Part shown: positions 30,864-43,416 of the stretch, one piece after another
How positions within the stretch are numbered: the first letter of the stretch is position 1
Layout: each line of letters opens with the position of its first letter
Source: Litomosoides sigmodontis
Lineage: Eukaryota > Nematoda > Chromadorea > Rhabditida > Onchocercidae
Direction of reading: 5' to 3'
Assembly: GCA_963070105.1 (NCBI GenBank)
Contig: OY718805.1
Location: 4,584,001-4,648,000, forward strand
DNA: 64,000 bases
Position numbers and translations under genes: made by a program
The notes under the pieces: generated by a model
Told to the model about the DNA's origin: nothing
Databases searched by the model: none
Seen by the model: the letters and a program-made list of their open reading frames with translations, nothing else

Positions 30864-33042
30864 ACTTTGACCTTACTTATTCTTTTTTAAACAAACAGAA
30901 AGAGTGCCGCATGAACTTTTCCCAAATCCGTCATTATCACTTAGACGGGAAATTTTCTAGGAACGAACTAATAACAGTACAATTGTTTCTCATGTATGAT
31001 GAATTCTGCCATTAGCAATGAAAATGAAATTCTTTCACTAATGCATGAAGGTGACAATGAAATAGCAAACTTCGCTGTTTTGCATCATTTCCGTAGAAAC
31101 GTCAAACAGAAGAAAAGTGTATGCCTAAAGTTTAAAACTTTGCTAACATAAATAATACAGCGTGGCGAAGAGAGGAAAAGTCGTGCAAAGTAATGGGAAA
31201 GCGTGCTTTTTTTTACTTCATCATCCATTTGCTAAATGAAATTTGTTTCAAAATGCATAATATTCGCCTGTTAATTCTCCCACCGAACGTTTCGCTTCTA
31301 AATTACTCGTGGAAGTAGCCGCTTGAAGAAGTGCTTCTTCACTCACTTCCCGCTATCACCGATATCCTAAACCAAAGAATTCACGCAACACGCAAGTCAA
31401 GGCGAAGGAAAGCTATTACAATTGGTAGGAAGTAGGAATACACCAACAGTGTCTACTTCACATCGCTCATTTATTTACACGTTTCATTGAAGTGTGTGCT
31501 GAAATTCTTCGCTGCCAGTTAAGTTCACAGCAATTTCATCACTGACGATAAATACTATTGAAAATTGGAATTTCAAAAACTAAACAATTCACTTGATCAC
31601 AGTGCTGATTATTAAAGTAACAGTTATTGCAATCTCAAAGTCATCGTCGTTATGTCCGATTATTTACGACTGTGTAACTTTCATATCTTATATTTCGATG
31701 ATGTTCTATGAAAGTCACGTAGAGAATTAAGTAAATGAACATTAAAGTTAGACTTAATTCTTGTCATATTGTTTCTTTGCAGGTACGCACCAAGCAATTA
31801 ATTGTTTTTTTCTCGTCCTTCTGTTCCACAAAAGTCCTTGCTTTTTCCTAACTTCCCAATTCGTATGACATATTAATTACTTTTCAAATAGAGTTAATAA
31901 AATGAAAAATGCGCTTGAAGCTAATGATAATGAAAAGAATCAAATGCCTCTTTAGGTAGAAGAAAGTTCAACTGACCTGAAAAACTTTAGCAAAATGCTA
32001 CACACTTTCAAAACTTCTCACCAAAGAGCTTTACATTCCGAATCTGTGATTGCATCTGTTGTGAAGGAGAAATTCAATTTTTTTTGAATTTCGTAACACG
32101 AAAGACGAAAAACAACAAACTGCCAAAATTAAATTTCCACAGTGGTCGCTCGCATTTGATGGCAATGAGATAATAACTGGAAGGCAATTGTGAGGCAGAG
32201 ATGAACGTCTCAAGAATGCATTTGCTTCTGAAGCAATTTCAACATATCGCTGAAATTCCATTCCACCGCCGCAACCATTTCCCTTCTCTTTCAAATTTTC
32301 CATTTGATAAAAGAGCGACAGCTTTCGATAGCAACAGATGAAAATTGCTCGTTTGTAAATATTCAGTTAAACAGGCCAGGCAGATAATCCATATTTAGCT
32401 AAAGCCAGTTTTTTTTCCGGCGTTTTAATACCGTTGCGGTGCTGGAATTAGGTCGAAAAATTGCACTGTAAACAAAATTGATTATGAAATGACCATCAGC
32501 GGTAACTGTCAGTTGCTTTCAAATTATACCACTTCGTTGAAATATTTGCATTTTGAAGACTTCCGAAGCTCACATGCTTCAGACATGCGAGGGAGTATCG
32601 TGTATAACTTTGCTCCTTTAAACTCTCATTTGACTTCCTTTGACCTAATTGAATTTTTTTTTTGATTTTTTCTTTTGAGAATTAAAAAATTGGGAAATAG
32701 GTTATCGCCCTTGCGTAAATCCTCTAGATTGGAGACTCACGTAAACTGGGAGCTTATCGGTAAATGGTAGGAGTATTCATTTAATTCGATAATAGTTAAT
32801 AGAGCACGATGACCAGTTTTTTTTTTCACCACCATTTTTCAAAACTCTCTACAGTTATACAAGTCGATTTTATTTTATACCTTACCGGAATCACGTAATT
32901 TCTACTTTTTATGTGTTATTTGACCATTAAATTAAATACCTGTCCTAATTCGAGACACGTCGTCAAAAATTTTATGTGTTGCTGCAAACTGCTTCGAATT
33001 CGGCAGTCACACACCTAATTTCTATCATTTGCATTTTTCGAA
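30864..33042. other. Intergenic region
   Basis: About 2.2 kb between two genes on the plus strand. A 90-codon minus frame at 32031-32303 has no recognisable feature. Otherwise the sequence is AT-rich with no repeat that stands out. The end of the interval must hold the promoter of the SXP/RAL-2 gene. Confidence 0.5.
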
Positions 33043-34473
33043 ATGTGGCTTTTGTGGATATCAATGATTCAAGCGTATTTCATTAGAGTCAGTAGTGGAC
33101 AGGTCAATTTTCAAGAATTGCAGTATCGGTCACCTCACGAGCAGCAACAAATAACAAGCGATCCATTTTTCTTCTCTTACCACACCCAGCCACACCCGAG
33201 GATACCAATGCCAGTATGTTACACTTAAAAGTTTAACTCTCTTCAATGCAAGGATTCGCCTCAGAGCTTCTAACCAATGCTTCGTTGTTACGAAGTAAAT
33301 TAATGAGAATTTTCTGAATTTAAATGCTATTCTAGGTGCATGGATTCAGTCGAGACTTATATCCGATGTCATTTCCAAACTCCGCTAAACTGTCGTCTTC
33401 CACGAGAACTTTGCTGCCCCCAACAACAACGACAAGTCTGCTTCAGAATCCTCCCTTCCAATCAGCGCGGATGATGGCGGGTAATCCACCTCTACTTCTG
33501 AACCAGAAGGACTATATTAGTTACGTTGCGGAAGTGAAAAAACTCGATGACATTGTCAACTACGTGCCAACAACGATGAGAAACGATCATAATATTTCAA
33601 TTTATATGAAACCTAATCTGCCAGATTTCTTACGTGGAACAACAGATGATGTACAGAGGAGTGTAAGTCCACTTGATTTTACAAACATTGTGTTTGATCG
33701 TTTGCTATAAATTTTATTAAATTAAAAGCTACGCTTCCAATAGTAAAATCATTTTTCAATTGTTTCAATTGCAGTTTTATCAAATCATATCAAATCCAAA
33801 CGAAAGCTATCAACAGAAGCAAAGTAAATTGGATCAATTAATTTTAAGTTTGAGCAGTAAAAATCAGGTAGAACAATTTCTTGCAATTTTTGATGAATTA
33901 TTCAAGCAAGAAATTAAAGATTATGTGAGAGGAGAAGTACGCCTTTACAGGAACTGTACGATCAATACCGAAGGAGGAAAGACATGGAAGAGAGAGAAAA
34001 GCGTGGGCGAATTCATGCTATTGTCGCAAATATGTCAAACAAGGCGCAAGCTGTTTTTGCAAAGGTTTTATATTTTAAAAATACCTGCTGTACTTTCTAT
34101 GGTATTCTCTAGTTGTGACTAATTGTTTGCTTCCAAAACTATCAAATTTTAACTTTAAAAATGAAATGAAATTTTTGTGACAATTATGCTATGAGCAAAA
34201 AACATCCCATACATTTGAACAGAATTACCTTGAACTGCTAAGTAATTAATTAACAGTGATATTAATGATCAGATCGATCATTGAATACGTTGTAGTAAAG
34301 AAGTATGAAAAAATGTTTGAAGGATAATTTTGCAGTTATCGGCGGTAATGATGAATCCAACGATGAAGGACATGGATCGGATGAATAAAATCAATGATTT
34401 CTACGAGAGTGTTGACGAAGATGTCAAAAATGAGTTTAAAGATAAAATGGATGGCCTAAATTGGCAGTTGTAA
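33043..34473 (+). CDS. SXP/RAL-2 family (DUF148) secreted protein
   Basis: Five exons: 33043-33213, 33336-33662, 33775-33867, 33951-34064, 34336-34473. Phases agree and give 280 residues. A signal peptide covers about 1-20. Next comes a Ser/Thr/Pro-rich stretch of about 145 residues (Gln-rich first, then a TTTTS run). The DUF148 domain starts in exon 3 with FYQIISNPNES, continues through a helical KLDQLILSLSS segment and a charged ELYDQYRRRKD segment, and ends with VMMNPTMKDMDR and a C-terminal acidic helix. This family is nematode-specific and includes major immunogenic secreted antigens of parasites; a metal- or lipid-binding role is suggested for some members but not shown here. The exon 3/4 junction removes an 83-bp intron that is itself open in one frame, so a retained-intron reading would give a false C-terminus. 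AATAAA follows at 34777. Confidence 0.85.
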
Positions 34474-34776
34474 TTAGACCACGGAGAGAATATGCTTATG
34501 ATACGTTAAAAAGGTGTGAAGAAAAAAAGCAAATACCTGAAATGTTGTGATTCCTCAAGACATTTCTCTCAATTATGTTTTTTTCTTTGTTATTGTAACT
34601 TCTGCTTGTTTTTTTCTTTTCTCTTCCTTCTCACTTTATCGTTTTTATATATGTTTTAAAATTAAACAAGTTTTTGGAAAAGGATGGCCAAAAAAAAAAA
34701 ATAAATTCGTCTGCCACTTACCATCTGTTAATGTTTTTTATTCGACATTTTGTTGTTGTTAAACAGAAATGTAAAA

Positions 34777-34782
34777 AATAAA
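34777..34782 (+). other. Polyadenylation signal, SXP/RAL-2 gene
   Basis: AATAAA about 300 bases after the stop codon and about 240 bases before the next gene's start codon, so the 3' end must fall in that short gap. Confidence 0.6.
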
Positions 34783-35008
34783 GAACATGAACGTTATGGC
34801 CGCTAAGTGAAATTAGTAGTCCATTAAGGTCAAAAAAAAAACGATATAAAAGTGAAAGTTTTCAACGGATCGAAAATTTCTGTCCTACAATCCGGTTCTC
34901 CAGAACAAACTTTCGTTTATTATTAGACTTTTATTTTTGAAAAACCGTCCAGTACCTATTACTTTACTGAAAAAATTAAACTTTACTTCTCTAAAGTGAT
35001 ATTTTATC

Positions 35009-35022
35009 AAGTGATATCACTT
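35009..35022. promoter_or_regulatory. 14-bp perfect palindrome just before the P450 start codon
   Basis: The sequence AAGTGATATCACTT is its own reverse complement and ends two bases before the ATG. The half AAGTGATAT also occurs 15 bases upstream (34994-35002). It could be a dimeric transcription-factor site or a hairpin in the leader. No factor is identified. Confidence 0.4.
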
Positions 35023-35024
35023 TC

Positions 35025-38000
35025 ATGACTGTAATCTTTGCTATTGTAATAATTATATTCCATGCTATCATTTACTATCTGTACAGCGAATATTTGGTGC
35101 TGCGACACAAATATCCACCTGGACCACTGCCACTGCCTTTCGTTGGCAATTTCTTACAGGTTGCTACAACAAATATAGTTTAACTAAGTCATACAAAATA
35201 GATTGCAAATTTATCATCAGTGTAATTTTCTTATATGAAAAGCTTTATTTAAAATAGAAAAAAATAGATTACTTTTTCGAACAGTTTGATTATTAAAGAA
35301 AATTTAACTATTACTTCAAAAAGACGACCCAGAAATAATGCTGTCTATGGTCTCGAAGGAGGGATTTTAATATCAAATTAGTCGGTAGGTTTTTTTCCTC
35401 AGCGATATGAAACGATAAGTTCGAGAAAAATTCACGTTTGAGCGTTAACTCACTTAAACGCATCATTTCAACATCTAACGTTCATACTATTTGTGGTTGA
35501 GATTGTAAGCTAGCTGAAAAAAATTCCAAATTCAAATAAGCAGTAGCGAGTCTCTTGCACAAAAGTGTTTCAGATTGACCTGGCTTATCCACACCGTTCA
35601 ATGATTAAGTGGAAAAAGAAATTTGGCCCAATGTTTACCATATGGCTGCCTGGGCCAGTAATTGTCCTTGCAGATTACAAACTTCTTCACGAAACACTCA
35701 TTAACCAAGGTATGGTCAATTATAGGCGGTAGCAATTAAAATTGCTTTGCAATCTTTCATTCTGTTTGAAAGACTCAATTCGAAAAGAGAAATAGAAATG
35801 GGTTAAAATTTTTAAATTTTTTTTAATTTAGTATTTTTTTTAAATTAAATTGTGAACGTAGCAAGCATTGAGTTTTGCAGTTTGCATCTAGAAATTTTAT
35901 AAAAACTTATCTGAAACGTTCAGGAAATGTTTTTGCTGGTCGACCGACGTCCTTCGTTTACGGAATCTTCAGCAGGCATCATCCGGATGGTGACGGGATT
36001 ATCTTGTCGCAGAACGAGAAGTGGAGCAATCAGAGACGTTTCGCTTTAAAAGTGTTCCGTGATTTCGGAATGGGCAGAAACATGATGGAACAGAAAGTTC
36101 GGTATTATGCGGATACTCTGGTTCAGTACTTGAAGAAGGAAATAGGCGCTGATGGATTGGTTGCTTTTCCTGTCATCTTCTTGCCGCTTAATTTTAGTTC
36201 CGGAATTCTGCTATTTCATTGATCACAGAGTTCGATAATTAGAACTTGAAATTATCCATGAACATATCAATTTTCGGAAACAGTCCTGTACATTCATCCG
36301 TTTTTACACTTTCAAAGCACTGTCATTTAATTAATTGATTATTAATTTATAGAAAACTACAATAACTGATCTTCATCTACCAATTACATTCTGCGTGGGT
36401 AATATTATCCATGATCTAATTCTCGGCAAAAATTATGAATATGGTGACAAGGAATTTTTACGGTTCAAAAAACTAATCGATTCAACGCTCAAAGACGTTC
36501 GTACAAATAATAAATTTGCCAACTTCGATAATAGCTAGTCAGATTTTAAGACTGAATTTTTAGTAAGACGTCAATTTCAGTTCGTCAGTGTTCCAATGCT
36601 ACTTGTCAATCGCTATCCAATCGTTCGATTTCTGTTGCCAACGTACTATCGCTACTGCAAAAATGGTTTTGCGCTACAGCACTTTTTTTTAAAACACATT
36701 GAGGAACATGAAAAGGCCGTTGTGACGTCAAGAAACGAAGAAAACGAACCAAACGATTTCATCGATGCCTACCTGAGAAATATGATTAAGTACGCAGAGG
36801 GACGACAATATGAGTAAGGTTTCTTCTACATCAGAAAATCTGAAATTGAATGAAGTGAAATTGAATAAAATAAATGATATATGCAAGCAATTAAACAGTT
36901 GTCGGCTACTTCTTAAATTTATGTTATTGATTAAATGAGACTTTCATTTCAATTTATTGTTTAATTTGTTAGAGAAAAATAATTTGATGAATGGAGTAAG
37001 AAATTGCTGTAAATTTCTTCAGCAGAATAACACTGGCTCTAAATTCTGGTGATCTATGGACTGGCGGAATGGAAACAACGGTAACAACGTTGCGCTGGGC
37101 GATCATCTATCTCATCCACAATCCGGATATCCAAAAACTTGTGCACAATGAGATTGATAAAGTAAAGTGGTACTTCTCCTACTTAAATACGGCCGAGCAG
37201 AAGGAAAGAGGCTAATGGCTCTGAGCGGCCTAACAAAAGGACTGCTTTTCCCATTCAACTTTCTAAGTATATAAATTCCGATCGATATTCAGCATCTGGG
37301 AACGAGAACTGTGTACTGGGCAGATCGCACTGCTATGCACTACACATCAGCGGTCATCTGTGAGGTGCAACGTATCGTTAACATACTACCATGGCACATT
37401 CCACATGCTACCACTTCCAGCACTACTTTATGTGGCTATAAAATTCAAAAGGTGCAGGGAATACTGTATACAGTTGGAAGACTAATGTTTCACTTTTATT
37501 TGCTTCTGATAAGTTCATTTGTAGGGAACAGTGATAATGCCGCAAATTGGCGCTATTAATTTTGACGAAAATCTGTATCAAAATCCGGAAACTTTTCAAC
37601 CATCACGATTCCTGAGCAGTGAAGGTACTCTTTGCAACATTGACCACTTAATTCCATTTGGTATTGGCAAACGATCGTGCCTGGGCGAAGCGCTTGCTCG
37701 AACGGAACTTTTTATCATTCTCACAACTTTGTTGCAAAATTTCGAATTCTCTGCTGCTCATGGTATGCATAAATTATTTTCATCACTTGAACTGAGTTGA
37801 ATTAAATTGAAAAACTTTGGTTCAAATTTTTGTTGTTAAATTTTTTTACACTTGAATTCTAAAGTTTTTACTATGAAACTGGATGAGATTGGACGTGCTA
37901 GGTAAGTAGGGAAAAGAAAGAAGCATTTCTCAAGTAGCTTTGATTTCAGGGAAATTACCAAGTTTGAAACGACATCCTGGAATGGTATCAGTCCCCCAAA

Positions 38001-38041
38001 ACTATGAATGCCAAATACGCCTTCGTAACGAACTCTCCTAA
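35025..38041 (+). CDS. Microsomal cytochrome P450 (CYP2-like clan)
   Basis: Nine exons: 35025-35159, 35574-35709, 35873-36159, 36353-36496, 36581-36813, 37023-37161, 37293-37451, 37525-37762, 37950-38041. They total exactly 521 codons, a typical length (520 residues). In order: an N-terminal membrane anchor (about 1-20); the proline hinge PPGPLPLPFVGN (about 31-42); a WSNQRRF C-helix segment, where Trp and Arg usually contact heme propionates; the I-helix GDLWTGGMETT (321-331) with the oxygen-activating Thr; the K-helix Glu382-x-x-Arg385; the PETFQPSRF meander; and the heme loop FGIGKRSCLG with ligand Cys463. The protein should be an ER monooxygenase acting on small lipophilic compounds with P450 reductase. 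The exon 3 start (GAG acceptor) is the weakest boundary. An open tract at 37860-37910 with splice-like edges is skipped, because the frame and the family-like C-terminus fit only if exon 8 joins 37950. Confidence 0.9.
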
Positions 38042-40092
38042 ACTAATGCTTTCCTTGATGCTATTAAAAGCTGTCGCCACGATTTGTTTAAAGATGCGAT
38101 AATTTCGATGAAGTTAAAGAGAGCAAAAGTGATGCAGTTATGGTTATCATAAGAATCAACTCAACTAATGAAAAATATAATTAATACGAAAATAAAGATA
38201 GTAAACATCAACAAGTTCGACAGTCATAACCGTTACTGCCAGTTGGCATTTCATTTTACTTTAGCTGGAAATTTCCCACAGATCTGAAGGATGAAAGCAA
38301 TTCACATGTAAAGGTCAGAAGTGAATGCATTTGAAAGGACTGTACTGTAGGCGGCTGCTCTGAACATTTCAATTAGCAAGAAGGATACTTCTTAGGAAGT
38401 TGTTGTAAGACAAATTAACACTTCTAATTTAGATTGTTTGATTGCCAATAGTGGTGCTAACTCAGTCATTCTTGATCATACTTCTCACTGACCACTACTT
38501 CTGGATACTACATAGACGTACATATCTTTGGGTGCAGGAGGAGGAGGGGGATGGAAGGGTCATAATGTCCTTGTACTTGCACTACCGCTTTCTCATTTTC
38601 ATTTTTTATATATTTGAAAAGTTTGAGTTTTTTGGTTCAACAAAGTGAATTAGATTAGAATGAGATTATCCGTTATGCTATCTATCCAATAAAAGAATAT
38701 GCAATGAATTCCGTTAATTATTATCCGATTTATTTCTAACATATTCATTTCTAACGAAAAAATATTGCTGCTTGAATTTGGCAAAATTAGTTTATTAATT
38801 CAATAACTTCCTGATCAGCTAATGTTGCATCGCTACTGAACGTGAGGAGAAGGATGGGACAGTTGTGATTTGACAAAATCGGTGTTCAAAATCAGAAGCA
38901 ATTTTTTTTGTCATAAATGAATACTCGGAATAATTAGCAAAATTCATTAGAAAAATTTTTACTAAACAGATAGCAATATAGCGTGACGGATCATCTCATT
39001 CCAATCTTATTATTCACGTTCACGTTGTTGAAATCAAGAAATCCAGTGCTTTCCTCTTATAACTTACTTTTTCCTTTCAACTCACATCTTTCACTGTTCG
39101 CTAGTTTTTTGTTTAAGGCAAAACATACTAAAATTTCCTTTCAATTATGCAAATTTTTGCTGCTACTGCTGCTGTATGGGAAGTACTTAAGACTTTCTTC
39201 ATTCATTTTTCAAGCAATGCTCAGTGATGGCGGCACAGTTGATGACCACAAAGTTCGGTCATTTTTTCCCTCTAATTGGGACATTTTTGCTTTAGGAAGT
39301 GTTTTTAGTGTTAGAGAAACAAAGATTTGCAACTTTTTGGTATTATAGGCATTGATTTTTGAGTAGCTATTATTAATTGGTATTAGGTAAGTTAATTGAT
39401 TCATTTCAGAAATTCTTGTTCAAAACAATCTTTTCTAAAAGTTCTACTTTTTTTATTCATAGCATACATCGGGACGGATCAGCTCAAATAAATCCTCCTG
39501 ATATCAATGCAGTCAGTAGCAACGATCAGGTTCTAGTTTTAATAATTTAATCTTTAATGAATGAAATAATTTTGAGGTCGCTTGGGGAGATTTTTCAAGA
39601 ACTTGAAAATTCTACACCCATTTTGTTGAACGTGATATAATATTAGAAAAAAGAAGCACGTTTCCAAAAACAGAGCCAAAATAAATATAACATTTAATAT
39701 TTTACGAAAAAATTTAAATCTTTTCTGTTAATTAAGACAATTCATTAATTTATAATGTGCGGTCATTGAGGGAAATCTAGAAGAGTGGTGGAGGAAAAGC
39801 TTATTTCATTATTGAGAGGTTTGTTTCAGAAATTTACTTTTAAGTGAACGCTGCATAATTCAGCTTCTTCAATGAGCTTTTTGTAGAGTGGAAATAAAGT
39901 TGCGAAGAAAATTAGCAAATAAGGATGTAGATGTCCGACAGGTCAAGAATTAAAGTATTTGTGGAGAATTTCTGCTTTTTTCAGCATTTGAATTTCGATT
40001 TAAAACACTCCAAATGTAGAATTTATGTTGAAATTTCTTTCGACGCACATATCTATTGATGCTCATAGAGTGAAGAAACGCCATCGGATGAA
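38042..40092. other. Intergenic region
   Basis: About 2 kb between the P450 and ABHD17-like genes. Open frames at 38442-38648 and 38983-39348 are hydrophobic or low in complexity, have no domain, and overlap frames on the other strand. I see no gene. Confidence 0.5.
38191..38196 (+). other. Polyadenylation signal, P450 gene
   Basis: AATAAA 150 bases after the P450 stop codon, at the usual distance for a 3' end. Confidence 0.6.
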
Positions 40093-42883
40093 ATGAGTGG
40101 ATGGATAAGCTTATTTGATGCATTTAGGTGGACAATGAAGATGTGTTACATCTTATGTCCACCACTGCCAAATTTAATGATCCGAAAAGCCGCCTTTCAT
40201 CCTCCCAAACATTGCCATTACTATTTCCTAATAGGTGAAAAGGTAAGCAATTCATTTAAAAAAAAGTGAGTGAAAAAATTAAATTAATGTGAGTTAAAGC
40301 AAATAAAAGTGACCAGCAAAAATGATCCATTGGCCACCATGCAGCGTGATTATTCTGAAAAGTTTATCGCAATTTCCCATATTTTTCCCTTTATAATATT
40401 CTTTCACCAAAGGTCTCACCATCTATCCATACGTCCATTTGGCTAATGAATTTTAAATTGGAGAAGTTAAGCGAACGGATGTTGCGCCATTTTCGAAAGA
40501 AACCACTAGACGTCAGTGCAATCTCCGTTAGGGCTCTCATTCCCTTGACGTTTCTTCTTTTTATTTTAAAAGTTGTTGATTGAATGGAATAAAATTTTAG
40601 GACGATAAGCGTCAACATTTTCTTGACGCAAAAAGTGCTCGAGAAAGTACCAATTTGACTATTTGTTTACCACATTTATTGCTGTCAAAATTTGAAAATT
40701 CAGATGTTGCCGATCAGTTGCTGCGAATTGAGGTTGTCGCATTTAAAAAAAATTTTCTTAACTTTTCTATATTTCATAATATTTCGGCAAAACAAACTGG
40801 TGCAATAAATGATTTTGATCATTTTTGCATAAAATGTGGGAAATATCAAAATGCTAAAATCGTTTTGTTTTGAAGTGAAATGATCAAACTTTTAGTATTT
40901 TTAAAATAATTTACCAAATCAAATAGAATAGACGAAAAATGTCAAAGGCTAAGGAGACGTTTAGCGTAAAATGAGATGAGAGTTTTTTACATTAAAGTTA
41001 AACGCTTAGGTTCGTTTGATAACGTCAGCTAGTGGCGATACTTTGGTGGCGCTGTATGTCCGATGTGAAAAGTCGTACGAGCGCAAGAAATCAGCTCCTT
41101 ACGTCGTACTTTTCGCCCAGCCAAACAGTTCGGACGTTGGATCATGCATGTTAACCGATCCTAACTTAGTACATTCTTTTTCATCCTAATTCTTTGTAAA
41201 ACAGTGTAAAATTTAGGATTTGAAATTATTGATTTGTTTGCAAATAGAATTAGTTTCTCTTTAAATTTGAATTTTGGCTTTCTTTTTGTTTTTTGACCTG
41301 AGAAAAATTATCCTGAAATTTTCTTACCCACTGATTATGCGATATTTCAGGTTGATATAGCAGATTTCTTGGAGTGCGATCTGATAACATTTGATTACAG
41401 TGGTTTTGGATTGAGTACCGGAACTCCGACAGAAAAAAACCTTTATCAGAATATGGACACCGTTTATCAGTTCCGTCTATATCCTCCTAAATTAGTTTTT
41501 ACAAAAAAAAGCAGCAGCCATTCCTACGTTACGTTTTAGATTCTGTAAAGAAGTAATTAATGGATAAATGGGAAATAATTGCGCTTGTCATTCATTCACT
41601 CTTCGTGCGCACAAACAAAAATGATAAAGTTAAATGATCAGAATTCCTTAATTATTGTCAGATGCAAGCACTAAATATCGTTCAATTAAAAGAATATTTA
41701 TCATAAACATTTCAACTGAACTCGCAAAATGAACTCATTGAAAATCAGAGGAATGTGACTTTATCATTTCAGATATCTAATTGAAGAAATGAAAGCACAA
41801 CCAAATGAAATCATTTTAATTGGATTCAGCATGGGCACTGCGGTTGCTATTCACTTAGCGTCACGTGAAAAAGTTTCGTTAAGATTCTACACAACTATTT
41901 TATGAAAAACACAGGGCAAAATATGATTTCTCGAGTTTGCCATAGTGAGCCTAAAGATCAGGAGTGTGAAGTTAACCGTCGTGTCCGTGTAAAGAGCTTC
42001 CTTCACGAAATCTAGAAAAAAAATTACGTAATCATAAATATGAAGCATGATATTGCAGGTGGCAGGATTAATTCTAATTGCTCCTTTTACGTCGTTGCTA
42101 CGTGTTCTTGGACGAAAGCCTGATAGTAAAAGAACTTGCTGTTTGGATCAGTTTTCAAGGTTTCTTTTCCATGACTCCTACGCATATTTGCATGTTATTT
42201 TAAAATGGTTTAATAAAAGTTCAATTTTTGATTGCAATGTAGCGATTTCAAAAGAGAGAGGCGATAAAAAGGGAATCTGACGTATCAGTATTTCTGCCAG
42301 TTCCTCGTCGGCGAACATTCACGCCTAGAAAATGGGATGGGAGATTGTTTTCCGAAAAGTAGCATAAGAAGGAGTACTTGGATGAGCTTTACAGCATTGA
42401 CAAAGTGTCAAAGATAGCTTGCCGTACGCTAATCTGTCACGGAATGAAGGACGTGATCGTTTCGATCAATCACAGTGTCGTACTGCAAAGTCTATTCCCA
42501 AATGCTACGCAACCTTTTTTTCTCGACAAAGCTACTCATCAGGTGAAACGACACTTTCATTCCACTTCATTTACTAGCAGTAACACTTTCACTCTTTCTA
42601 CATGTCTCAGGAAAAGGCACGTGAAAGAATGATTGTTTTCGTTTTTGAAAATTTCGTTTATTTTACAAGTATTTAAAGTTTTCTAAAAGTAATTGATCTA
42701 ACGGGTGTAATTTGGAATTTAGAAAGCTGAAATAATTAAATGTGAGTGGTTTTGAAGGGCATATATTGCGAACGAAAAATGTGGGATCGCGTGCAACAGT
42801 TCCTGTTCCACGAACTGGACAATGGGAAGAAGTGGAACGAAGCGGTGAGAACGAAGCGGCCATTTGTTGATTATAGTTTTTGA
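40093..42883 (+). CDS. ABHD17/FAM108-type alpha/beta hydrolase
   Basis: Eight exons: 40093-40242, 40601-40732, 41010-41168, 41351-41469, 41773-41872, 42059-42159, 42395-42542, 42758-42883. They total 345 codons with consistent phases (344 residues). ABHD17 proteins are membrane-tethered serine hydrolases that remove palmitate from other proteins. The short N-terminus has two Cys (in MCYILCPP) followed by the conserved AFHPP segment; the family normally has more Cys for palmitoylation. The serine nucleophile is Ser206 in GFSMGT (usually GQSIGT). The acid is Asp273 in CHGMKD and the base is His302 in ATHQ. The fold markers FDYSGFG and SIDKVSK are present. The HGN that normally shapes the oxyanion hole is QPN at 131-133. 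The triad is complete, so activity is likely, with altered oxyanion geometry. C. elegans aho-3 is a related gene. AATAAA lies at 43206. Confidence 0.85.
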
Positions 42884-43205
42884 ATTCCTTGATTAGTGCT
42901 GTGTTTACTTTTAACAACCACAGAGATAGAAAGTATCTGAACGCATGATGAAATTATTATTTCGCATTCCATGAAATTATTATTTGCCAACGTTTACTGT
43001 CAACTGAATGTTTTACTGAATTACTTCGAACAGGTAATTTAAATATGGTAGTGCTATTGTGAAACAGTAAGAAGTAGCATTCACTTTTCGTTCATTTTTC
43101 ACCATAACGGATGACCAACCAATGGAAAATGAGAAATAATTTTATTTTACCTTCAGATGCTCTATATCTTTATGTGTTTGTGATTGTTAAAAACTGAAAT
43201 ATTCA

Positions 43206-43211
43206 AATAAA
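43206..43211 (+). other. Polyadenylation signal, ABHD17-like gene
   Basis: AATAAA about 320 bases after the stop codon, just before the CA repeat. Confidence 0.55.
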
Positions 43212-43291
43212 GGTATCCGCACTTCCCACTCAGAAGCAAATCCCATGCAGTAGTATAACTATCGTTAACACTTCAGTAACCCCTAGAATAA

Positions 43292-43416
<125 letters not shown>

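Larger units (their letters stand above)
34474..35024. other. Interval between SXP/RAL-2 and P450 genes
   Basis: A 0.55 kb gap with the SXP/RAL-2 3' untranslated region and polyadenylation signal, then the P450 promoter. A palindrome abuts the P450 start codon and is listed separately. Confidence 0.6.

Noticed and set aside
32031..32303. 90-codon minus-strand frame
   Set aside because: No domain, no neighbours on that strand, no splice signals that extend it.
37863..37903. Additional P450 exon
   Set aside because: It has splice-like edges, but using it shifts the last exon out of the frame that encodes the family C-terminus; skipping it gives exactly 521 codons.
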